Source: JANXXV01 sp038230275 (lineage in GTDB: Bacteria > Acidobacteriota > Terriglobia > Bryobacterales > Bryobacteraceae). From it: a DNA stretch of 32,264 nt. Below the pieces are notes generated by a model, which did not search any database, was not told where the DNA came from, and saw nothing but the letters and a program-made list of their open reading frames with translations. A program made the position numbers and the translations under genes. This document shows positions 1 to 6,736 of the stretch, piece after piece. Location: NCBI GenBank assembly GCA_038230275.1, contig JBBRNO010000067.1, positions 1-32,264 on the forward strand, in the 5' to 3' direction. Every line of letters begins with the position of its first letter. Position 1 is the first letter of the stretch.

Positions 1-1518
1 GGAAGCATTTTGCCTGGCACGGGCGTGGGCGGTTCCGGTGAACACTGGACCGGATACGCGGAACGGCATACGCCGGACGATTTCTATCTTGCTACCGCGT
101 TGCGTGAGAAGTGGGGAGCCGCGCGCCTGCCCGGCGACCTCTCGGTGCAGGACTATCCGCTGCGCTACGAAGACCTCGAGCCTTACTACTGGCGCGTCGA
201 GCAAATGATGGGGGTCGGCGGAAAGGCCGGAAATTTGAACGGCAAAATTGTGGCTGGTGGAAATCCGTTCGAAGGGTCGAGGTCGCACGAGTTTCCGGTT
301 CCACCACACAAGCAAACCTACCCCATGGCGCTGTTCGAACAGTCGGCTCGTGAGCTGGGCTACCATCCCTACACCGCCGCTGCGGCAACATTGACTGAAA
401 CATACACCAATCCGGACGGAATTACTCGCGGCGGGTGCCAATATTGCGGGTATTGCATGCTGTATGGCTGCATGGTGGGCGCCAAGTCGCAACCGACGAA
501 TACGCTGCTGCCGGTGCTGAAGAAGAAGAGTGCATTTACCTTGCGGGCAAACTCGTGGGTGAAGCGCGTGCTTCACCGCGATGGCAAGGCAGAAGGCGTA
601 GTCTACATGAACGAAAAGGGAGAGGAAGTGACGCAGCCGGCAGAGATGGTGGTGCTGGCTTCGTTTACTCCGAACAATGCGCGGTTGTTGTTGCTGTCGA
701 AGATCGGCGAGGCTTACGATCCGGCGACGGGCAAGGGTTCGCTGGGGAAGAACTTTTCACACACGGTAGGCGGCGGCGGCGCCACGCTGGCGTTTACGAA
801 GCCGCTGAACGGGTTCATGTTTGCGGGCGGCCAAGCGATGCGCATCTCCGACTTCAACGGATTCGACGGCATTGCTGCCGATTCGGGAGTGCTGCGCGGT
901 GGCATTTCAAGCACCGCGGGCGGTAATCTGCGGCCCATCGGATCGTTCGGACGGATACCGCAAGGCGAGGTTGCGCGTAATTGGGGCTCGGATTGGAAGA
1001 AGGCCTCGGTGAAGCATTTCGACAAGATTGCGATGATGGGCAATTTCGAGATGGACCATCTGGCCTACAAGCACAACTATATGGACCTGGACCCTACCTA
1101 TACCGACAAGTGGGGCGATCCGCTGCTGCGCGTAACGGTGGATTGGACCGAACACGAGCAGCGGCAGCGGGCACTTGCGACCGAGGTCTCAGGAAAGATT
1201 GCGCAACAGGCTGCGAAAATCGCGGGAGCGCGCGTCGTGAGTGGGGAACGCGGCGGGCGGGCATCGCGGCGGTATCAGACGGCGGAATATGCAACAACGC
1301 ATGTGCAAGGCGGCGCCATAATGGGGACCACGCCGGAAAATAGCGTGGTCAATTCGTGGCTGCAACATTGGGGTGTGCCGAATCTGTGGGTAATTGGCGC
1401 GTCTTCCTTCCCGCAAAATTCGGCCTCTCATCCAACGGTCACCTCCGTGGCGCTGACGTTGCGGGCAGCCGATGCATTGATAGATCGCTACGTCAAGAAA
1501 CCGGGAGCACTGGCATGA
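1..1518 (+). CDS. GMC family FAD-dependent oxidoreductase, 3' part (N-terminus outside window)
   Basis: The reading frame is open from the first base, so this is the C-terminal ~505 residues; the FAD-binding GxGxxG start lies upstream of the window. What is visible fits the large, FAD-bearing subunit of a gluconate/sugar/alcohol dehydrogenase: the GTGVGG...HWTG region, a central substrate domain, and the GMC C-terminal block with SFPQNSASHPT holding the His expected as catalytic base. A four-cysteine motif C-x2-C-x2-C-x4-C (bases 436-471) followed by GAK sits where FAD-glucose and fructose dehydrogenases carry a [3Fe-4S] cluster, so electrons probably leave through an Fe-S centre rather than to O2. 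The stop overlaps the next gene by 4 bp (ATGA), and that gene encodes the matching small subunit. The substrate cannot be told from sequence. Confidence 0.93.
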   Translation, partial: GSILPGTGVGGSGEHWTGYAERHTPDDFYLATALREKWGAARLPGDLSVQDYPLRYEDLEPYYWRVEQMMGVGGKAGNLNGKIVAGGNPFEGSRSHEFPVPPHKQTYPMALFEQSARELGYHPYTAAAATLTETYTNPDGITRGGCQYCGYCMLYGCMVGAKSQPTNTLLPVLKKKSAFTLRANSWVKRVLHRDGKAEGVVYMNEKGEEVTQPAEMVVLASFTPNNARLLLLSKIGEAYDPATGKGSLGKNFSHTVGGGGATLAFTKPLNGFMFAGGQAMRISDFNGFDGIAADSGVLRGGISSTAGGNLRPIGSFGRIPQGEVARNWGSDWKKASVKHFDKIAMMGNFEMDHLAYKHNYMDLDPTYTDKWGDPLLRVTVDWTEHEQRQRALATEVSGKIAQQAAKIAGARVVSGERGGRASRRYQTAEYATTHVQGGAIMGTTPENSVVNSWLQHWGVPNLWVIGASSFPQNSASHPTVTSVALTLRAADALIDRYVKKPGALA

Positions 1519-2177
1519 GGCGCAGAGAGTTTCTTACCTTACCCGCCAAGAGTGTGGGTGGATTGCTGATTTATACGCTGGCGGGTGAACCGTTCCGCGT
1601 GAATGCGCAAGGCAGCACGGTGAAGATCCCGCTGAAGTTCTTTACCGAGGCGGAAGCGCGCACGGTAATGACTGCCGCGGAAAGGATTCTACCTGCCGAC
1701 GAGAGCGGACCGGGCGCAACCGAGGCGAATGTCGTGGTGTATATCGACCGGCAACTGGCTGGCCCTTACGGGCGCGATAAATACCGCTACACCAAAACAC
1801 CGTGGATCGAATCTGTTCCTGAGCACGGGTATCAGGGGAAGGAGAGTCCGCGCGAGTTGTACCGGCAGGGGATTCAGAAATTGGGCGGCGATTTTGCGAC
1901 GCTTCCGGCCGAAGAACAAGACACGCGGTTGGTGGAGATGGAGAAGACGTATTTTTTCCAGATGCTGCGGACGCACACGATCGAGGGGTTCCTGTGCGAT
2001 CCGTTGCATGGGGGAAACGCGGGCATGATCGGCTGGCAAATGGTGGGATTCCCCGGCCCGTTGATGGGTTACCGGGATGAGATAGAAAAGCACGGGACTC
2101 CGTTCCGGCGTAAACCGAAGAGCCTGTCGCAAGTTTACGGCCGGCCTGTTAAGGGTTGGGAGGAAGAGACGCCTTAA
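1515..2177 (+). CDS. gluconate 2-dehydrogenase subunit 3-like protein, Tat signal
   Basis: A 220-residue protein whose start ATG overlaps the TGA of the GMC subunit (ATGA), indicating translational coupling. The frame is open further upstream to 1356, but that part lies inside the GMC gene and would bury the signal peptide. The N-terminus has a twin-arginine motif (RRREFL) and a hydrophobic stretch ending near VNAQ, so it should be exported folded by Tat. The body (FFTEAEARTVMTAAERILPADE, then a GNAG...W..VGFPGP block) matches the gluconate 2-dehydrogenase subunit 3 family. In known complexes this small subunit carries the Tat signal for the leaderless FAD subunit, which fits here. A cytochrome c subunit is not seen in the window. 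The gene ends 7 bp before the convergent transporter operon, with no obvious terminator. Confidence 0.92.
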   Translation: MRRREFLTLPAKSVGGLLIYTLAGEPFRVNAQGSTVKIPLKFFTEAEARTVMTAAERILPADESGPGATEANVVVYIDRQLAGPYGRDKYRYTKTPWIESVPEHGYQGKESPRELYRQGIQKLGGDFATLPAEEQDTRLVEMEKTYFFQMLRTHTIEGFLCDPLHGGNAGMIGWQMVGFPGPLMGYRDEIEKHGTPFRRKPKSLSQVYGRPVKGWEEETP

Positions 2178-2184
2178 GGTTGTG

Positions 2185-3072
2185 CTACTTCAACCCGGCC
2201 TTGCGCAGGAAAGCGGCGGCGACGTCAGCCACCGGCTTATGGTCGCCGTCCACTTCGTAGTTCAGCTTGCGCATGGTTTCTTCGTTAAATTTGCCAGCCA
2301 GTTCATCCAGCGCAGGCTTGAACTTCGGATACTGCGCGATGGTCTCCGCACGAACCACCAGTGCGGCATCATAGGGCGGGAAGGCATGCTTATCGTCCGC
2401 CAGCACCTTTACTTTGGCTACCGCAAGCAATCCATCGGTGGAATTAGCCGCAATCATATTCACCTGCTTTTGTTCCAGCGCGCGGTAGATCAAACCCAAA
2501 TCCATAGTGACTGGTGCTTTCAGATCTCGGAAACGATACGTCTTGTTGAGCGTGCTCAAGCCGTCCGGGCGCTGCTCAAATTCGTAGCCGACGCCAAGCC
2601 GCCATTCGATGTTCGACTGCTCGGCGTCGCTTAAGGATTTCAACTTAAATTGCGCAGCGGTCTCATCGCGCACAGCCATTACGAAGGTATTGTTGAAGCC
2701 TAACGGGTCCAGCCATTCCAGACGCAGGTTGGTGTGATACATGTCGCGGATCCGTTCCAAGATAGCCTTCGGATCGTTAATCATGTTGATCTTCAGAATG
2801 GACGAGAGCGCGGTACCGCTGTATTCCGGATAGACATCGATCTCACCGTTCATCACCGACTGGTGGACCAGTAGCGTACCGCCCAGATTCAACCTGCGGA
2901 TGACTTTCTGCTGCAGCCGGTTCTCCAGATGCTGGGCGACGATTTCTCCGAGTACCACCTGTTCGGTGAAGTTCTTTGAGCCTACGGTCAAGCTATGCTG
3001 CTTGGCGCAGCCAGAAGCCGCCAGACTCATGAGAACCGCCGTTATGCAGGCGATAATCTTCGTTCGATCCAT
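2185..3072 (-). CDS. osmoprotectant/ergothioneine-type ABC transporter substrate-binding lipoprotein
   Basis: 295 residues. A signal peptide ends in the lipobox LAASGC (Cys22), so this is a lipid-anchored periplasmic binding protein. The mature protein opens with LTVGSKNFTEQ, the hallmark of the glycine betaine/choline/carnitine binding family (OpuCC, OsmF/YehZ). Further family features are GGTLLVHQSVMNGEIDVYPEYSGTAL and a C-terminal segment with EETMRKLNYEVD. It is the last gene of the egtB-egtD-ATPase-permease operon, and its start lies 31 bp inside the permease gene. EgtU of pneumococcus and Helicobacter, specific for ergothioneine, belongs to the same binding-protein family but is fused to the permease; here the two are separate. 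Given the neighbours, ergothioneine or hercynine (trimethyl-histidine) is a likelier ligand than glycine betaine, but this is inference from context. Confidence 0.93.
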   Translation of the reverse strand: MDRTKIIACITAVLMSLAASGCAKQHSLTVGSKNFTEQVVLGEIVAQHLENRLQQKVIRRLNLGGTLLVHQSVMNGEIDVYPEYSGTALSSILKINMINDPKAILERIRDMYHTNLRLEWLDPLGFNNTFVMAVRDETAAQFKLKSLSDAEQSNIEWRLGVGYEFEQRPDGLSTLNKTYRFRDLKAPVTMDLGLIYRALEQKQVNMIAANSTDGLLAVAKVKVLADDKHAFPPYDAALVVRAETIAQYPKFKPALDELAGKFNEETMRKLNYEVDGDHKPVADVAAAFLRKAGLK

Positions 3073-3647
3073 CCCAACCCTCCATCCGCAATCAGTGCAA
3101 TCAAGGCAGCTGGCACCGCGCCAGCCAGAAGCTGTGTGTTGTCAACGGAAGCAATGCCGCGGAAGATGAAGACACCCAGCCCCCCGCCTCCGATGGCCGC
3201 CGCAATGGTCGCCGTACCTACTGTTGTAACAGTTGCCACGCGGATGCCTGCAAGGATGGTGCTGACCGCCAGCGGCAACTCCACCAACTGCAGCAACTGC
3301 CGGCTCGTCATACCCATGGCAATGGCGGATTCGCGCACGGCCGGGTCCACCTGCTGCAAGCCGACCAGTGTATTGCGCATGATGGGCAGCAAGGCGTAGA
3401 GTACCAGCGCAATGATGGCGGTCTTCTTTCCAATTCCGCCGATGAGTGGAATCGGGATGAGAAAGCCAAACAGGGCGAGCGCGGGGATGGTCTGCACGAT
3501 GTTGGTAAACGTCAGCAGCCAGCGGCGGAGTGCGGCGTTGCGGTGTAACAGAATACCGCAAGGTACGCCGATGGCAGCGGCGAAGGCCACGGCAATCAGA
3601 ATGAGTTCGATGTGTTCGAGGGTCAGTTCAATGAGGGAATCGATCAT
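3042..3647 (-). CDS. ABC transporter permease, OpuC/EgtU class
   Basis: 201 residues, a short single-domain permease with about five or six hydrophobic segments. It carries the family signatures TNIVQTIPALALFGF, ALLPIMRNT and the cytoplasmic coupling segment around DPAVRESAIAMGMTSRQLLQLVELPLA (EAA-like loop), followed by GTATIAAAIGGGGLG. This is typical of YehW/OpuCB/ProW-like permeases of quaternary-amine importers. It lies 6 bp downstream of the ATPase gene and overlaps the binding-protein gene by 31 bp in another frame, so the three are clearly one operon. One permease only is present, so a homodimer is expected; OpuC systems have two. The C-terminus (WIERRLSPA) ends just where a fused EgtU would continue into its binding domain. 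Confidence 0.92.
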   Translation of the reverse strand: MIDSLIELTLEHIELILIAVAFAAAIGVPCGILLHRNAALRRWLLTFTNIVQTIPALALFGFLIPIPLIGGIGKKTAIIALVLYALLPIMRNTLVGLQQVDPAVRESAIAMGMTSRQLLQLVELPLAVSTILAGIRVATVTTVGTATIAAAIGGGGLGVFIFRGIASVDNTQLLAGAVPAALIALIADGGLGWIERRLSPA

Positions 3648-3653
3648 GGGGGC

Positions 3654-4379
3654 TCAGAGAGTGGCGATAAATTTTGCAGCCTCGCCGTCCTCCTGCATTT
3701 TAAATTGCGCCGGGGTGGTGAGAAGCTCCAGCCGCCCGTGATGGAGTACGGCGATGCGTGAGGCCAGGCGCATGGCCTCCTGCACATCGTGAGTAACGAA
3801 GACAGCGGTCTTATTCAATCGCCGGGTCAGGTCGAGGAATTGGTTTTGAAGCTCGAAGCGCGTCACCGGATCGAGCGCTCCGAATGGCTCGTCCAGCAGC
3901 AGGATGGGCGGGTCCGCAGCCAGGGCGCGGGCGATGCCGACACGCTGCTTCTGACCGCCCGACAGTTGGCGGGGGTACCTGTGCTCAAAATCGGCGTGCT
4001 GCAGGCCCACCAGATCCAGCAGTTCGTGAACGCGGGCAGTGGTCCGCGGCAGTGGCCAGCCTTCGAGTTCCGGAACCAGCCCAACGTTGCGGGCGATGGT
4101 GAAATGCGGGAACAGGCCCACGTCCTGGATGACGTAGCCGATCTGGCGGCGCAGGCGAATAGGATCCAATCGCCTTGTGGATTCGCCATTCACGAGCACT
4201 TCGCCTTGCGAAGGAACCAGCAACGCGTTGATGAGTTTCAGGGCGGTGGTCTTGCCGGAGCCGCTGCGGCCCAGAATTACCAGGGTTTCGCCGGGCCAAA
4301 GATCGAAACTGATATCCGCCAGGATGCTTCGTTCGCCAATTCTGAAATGGACCTTGGAAAAGCTGACGGCTGGAGTCAT
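3654..4379 (-). CDS. ABC transporter ATP-binding protein, osmoprotectant/ergothioneine type
   Basis: 241 residues when started at the ATG that overlaps the egtD stop codon (ATGA); the frame continues upstream to 4424, but that would need 45 bp inside egtD. All ATPase motifs are present: Walker A GRSGSGKT (37-44), Q-loop QDVG (85), signature LSGGQ (139-143), Walker B ILLLDEP (159-165), D-loop, and switch His197 (THD). GYVIQDVGLFPHFT is typical of the OpuCA/ProV/YehX group. There is no C-terminal CBS domain, which in OpuA-type ATPases senses ionic strength, so osmotic gating is less likely. Coupling to egtD ties the transporter to ergothioneine metabolism. Confidence 0.93.
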   Translation of the reverse strand: MTPAVSFSKVHFRIGERSILADISFDLWPGETLVILGRSGSGKTTALKLINALLVPSQGEVLVNGESTRRLDPIRLRRQIGYVIQDVGLFPHFTIARNVGLVPELEGWPLPRTTARVHELLDLVGLQHADFEHRYPRQLSGGQKQRVGIARALAADPPILLLDEPFGALDPVTRFELQNQFLDLTRRLNKTAVFVTHDVQEAMRLASRIAVLHHGRLELLTTPAQFKMQEDGEAAKFIATL

Positions 4380-5368
4380 TCCGGGTTCTTTGGGATCACC
4401 CAAAGATTTTCCGCGAATGGCCATTCGAAATCAACCCAGGATTCCACATGGGCGAACCCGGTGGCGCGCGCCAGGCCGGGAAGTTGATTGAGGTCGAATT
4501 TGTGCGAAGACTCGGTCCATATGGTTTCGCCTGGCTCAAAACTGACTGAGAACCCGGCGGCGCCGACCGTGACCGATTGCCGTTTGAGCGAGCGCAAGTG
4601 CATCTCAATGCGATGATGGCGCTGGTTGTAGCGTGCTTCGTGGGCAAACTGAGGAAGGTCGAAATCGGCGTCGAGTTCGCGGTTGATCCGCGCCAGCAAG
4701 TTTCGATTGAAGGCCGCGGTCACTCCGGCGGGATCGTCGTAGGCAAGGATGAGTTGACTCTCGGGCTTCAAGAGATCGGTCCCCAATAGAAGAGCGTCGC
4801 CGGGGGACAGAATGGACGCTACGGTTCGAAGAAACTCGTCACGGGCGCCCGCGCGGTCGAAATTACCGATGGTGCTGCCCAGAAACAGCACCAGCAATGC
4901 TTCCCCAGGCCTACGCCGGGACGCGGCAATTTGCAGCCCCTCGAAGTAGCTGTGTTGCAGCGGAATGACGCTGGCGGCGGAGGAAAGCTCCTGCTTGCAG
5001 GCGGCAAGAGCGGTGGGCGATACATCAATCGGGAAGTAGAGCAAGCCGCGTTCTTTTGCCAACGCTTCCAGCAGATATCGCGTCTTCTTGCCACTGCCGC
5101 TGCCAAGCTCAGCGACCACTGTTCCAACTGGAAGCCGGGAGGCGATGGCGGTAGCGTGAGTCCGCAGAAGACGCTCGTCGGCACGGGTGAGGCCGTACTC
5201 CGGCAATTGAGTGATGGCTTCAAACAGCGCCGAGCCAACGGCATCGTAGAAATAAGTGGACGGCAGCTCTTTCTGCGCTGCCTTGGAAAGTCCGCGGCGC
5301 ACGTCATCGGCGAATTGCTGCCTGGCAGCGCAGGCGGGCGCGGCATATTCCAGATTTGAGACTTTCAT
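4376..5368 (-). CDS. egtD: L-histidine N(alpha)-methyltransferase EgtD
   Basis: 330 residues, the usual length of EgtD. The enzyme trimethylates histidine with three S-adenosylmethionine to give hercynine, the first step of ergothioneine synthesis. Visible signatures are the N-terminal STYFYDAVGSALFEAI..LPEYGLTR block (37-62), the SAM-binding VAELGSGSGKKT (85-96), YFPIDVSPTAL (111-121), and the FLGSTIGNFDR block that follows the core of the domain. Near the C-terminus come the VSFEPGETIWTESSHKF region and the WVDFEWPFAENLWV end. It overlaps egtB upstream by 4 bp (ATGA) and the ATPase gene downstream by 4 bp, so all are co-translated. Nothing looks truncated. Confidence 0.96.
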   Translation of the reverse strand: MKVSNLEYAAPACAARQQFADDVRRGLSKAAQKELPSTYFYDAVGSALFEAITQLPEYGLTRADERLLRTHATAIASRLPVGTVVAELGSGSGKKTRYLLEALAKERGLLYFPIDVSPTALAACKQELSSAASVIPLQHSYFEGLQIAASRRRPGEALLVLFLGSTIGNFDRAGARDEFLRTVASILSPGDALLLGTDLLKPESQLILAYDDPAGVTAAFNRNLLARINRELDADFDLPQFAHEARYNQRHHRIEMHLRSLKRQSVTVGAAGFSVSFEPGETIWTESSHKFDLNQLPGLARATGFAHVESWVDFEWPFAENLWVIPKNPE

Positions 5369-6594
5369 TCATTCTCCACGCAACGGAATGTTGCGAACAC
5401 GTACGGGTAGTCGGGGCGGAACCAGTTACGGAAAGACCGGCGCAGGAAGCAGGCAGCAGTACGGGGCGATGCGCCTTTCAACACATAGTGCTCCCCATCG
5501 AAAAAATCGGCCGAATAGCCGGGGTAATTCACATCGGCGTGGAATCCGGGGAACGGAGCGAAAATTGTGGAAGTCCACTCCCAGCCGTTGCCCACCAATT
5601 GGGAAACGCCGAAATCGCTGTCCCCGGCCGGAGTAGCGTTCACTGAGATTGGATCCCAATAATGGAAATCGAAGTTGCCATGAGAGGGAAGCGGGTCTGA
5701 CGATCCCCATGGATATTCGCGCTGCATTCCGTTCCGGGCGCCGTACGCGGCACGATGAAACTGGGCTTCGGAGGGCAAATCCTTTCCGGCCCACTTCGCG
5801 TAAGCGGCTGCTTCTGCCTGGGTCACGTAGACTGGGGCGTCCAAAGCGAGGGGAGCCAGGCCGAACATGCCACGGCAGCACCAGCGGCCCCGCTCTTTCG
5901 TCCAGAAGTGCGGCGGCGCGGCTCCATCGCGAACAAACGCCTGATACTGCCTGTTGGTGACCTTGTGACGGTCAATGGAGAAGCGGGGCACTTCCACCCC
6001 GTGCTCCTCGAACTCATTGTCCCAGCCGAAAGAGTTGCCGCGCTTCCGGCCCAGTGTAGCCAGACCGGCTGGAATGGAAACCGGCTGCTCCAGCGAGACC
6101 GTGGAAATGGGCATGGGGCCAAGCCCGGGACCGCTTTTCTGATCGAAGGGCAAACTGTGGATCAGATAGGCCAACGTTTCGGCGTGCATCAAGCGGTGTT
6201 CAATTGCGGTACGCACAATGCGTTCATCGGCCCTGGAAACGAGCTTGTCAATCTCGCGGCGAACGCGTTTGCAATAGGACTGAACTTCGTAAAGAGCCGG
6301 CCAGTCCGAGGGACGATCCGTGGGCAGGTTATTGGAATCGGGATCGATTCCAGCTTCGAAGAGTTTGTCGAATTTGGGATTGAAGCGCTCCGCGGACAAT
6401 TGCTCGGCGGCAATCTGGTTCCAGTCGAAGGCTTCCAGGTGTCCCAGATAGAAGATAAGGCGATGGCGCTGGGCTACGGGCCGCTCATGAATCGAACCGG
6501 TCCGAATCACTGAGAAGAGCTTGTCGGTTTCTTCCCGCGCCGCATTTAGCGTGGTTAAAAGCGTGCCTGGGGCAAACCCAACGCTCGGTTGCAT
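5365..6594 (-). CDS. egtB: ergothioneine biosynthesis protein EgtB (iron sulfoxide synthase)
   Basis: 409 residues: an N-terminal DinB-like iron-binding domain and a C-terminal formylglycine-generating-enzyme-like (FGE-sulfatase) domain. The three expected Fe(II) ligands are present: His52 (GHLEAFDW) and His133/His137 in HxxxHxE. The C-terminal half has GNSFGWDNEFEEH, FSIDRHKVTNRQY, LPSEAQFHRAAYG, NGWEWTSTIF and SFRNWFRPDYPY, all EgtB signatures. EgtB joins hercynine to a thiol and O2 to make the sulfoxide precursor of ergothioneine. No egtA or egtC is nearby, which agrees with an enzyme that uses cysteine directly, as described for EgtB of the acidobacterium Chloracidobacterium; that choice is inferred. 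A Shine-Dalgarno GGAGG lies at 6606-6610 (complement). First gene of the five-gene operon. Confidence 0.95.
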   Translation of the reverse strand: MQPSVGFAPGTLLTTLNAAREETDKLFSVIRTGSIHERPVAQRHRLIFYLGHLEAFDWNQIAAEQLSAERFNPKFDKLFEAGIDPDSNNLPTDRPSDWPALYEVQSYCKRVRREIDKLVSRADERIVRTAIEHRLMHAETLAYLIHSLPFDQKSGPGLGPMPISTVSLEQPVSIPAGLATLGRKRGNSFGWDNEFEEHGVEVPRFSIDRHKVTNRQYQAFVRDGAAPPHFWTKERGRWCCRGMFGLAPLALDAPVYVTQAEAAAYAKWAGKDLPSEAQFHRAAYGARNGMQREYPWGSSDPLPSHGNFDFHYWDPISVNATPAGDSDFGVSQLVGNGWEWTSTIFAPFPGFHADVNYPGYSADFFDGEHYVLKGASPRTAACFLRRSFRNWFRPDYPYVFATFRCVENE

Positions 6595-6736
6595 AGGCCC
6601 AAATCCCTCCTGACCTCCGTTTGATTCCGAAGGGGATGTATAAGTTTCGGAAACACTGCGCTCTTTTGGAGAACGCGGCCAAAGTTCTGCTATAACTAGA
6701 ACATCAAGCCCCGTCCGCGGAACTTTTTTAAACTAC
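6595..6736. promoter_or_regulatory. divergent promoter region between egtB and glgP
   Basis: The 142 bp separate two divergent transcription units. For the egt operon there is a TATACA box at 6637-6642 (complement) and a Shine-Dalgarno at 6606-6610. For glgP a TATAAC box lies at 6691-6696, with a poor TTGGAG 19 bp upstream. glgP has no clear ribosome binding site; its ATG follows a T/A-rich tract. No clear operator is seen. These assignments are by eye and weak. Confidence 0.35.

Noticed and set aside
1356..1514. Upstream extension of the subunit 3 reading frame
   Set aside because: It lies in another frame within the GMC gene and would hide the twin-arginine signal; the ATGA overlap start at 1515 is better.
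5755..6513. 252-codon frame antisense to egtB
   Set aside because: egtB on the other strand has all catalytic residues and operon context.
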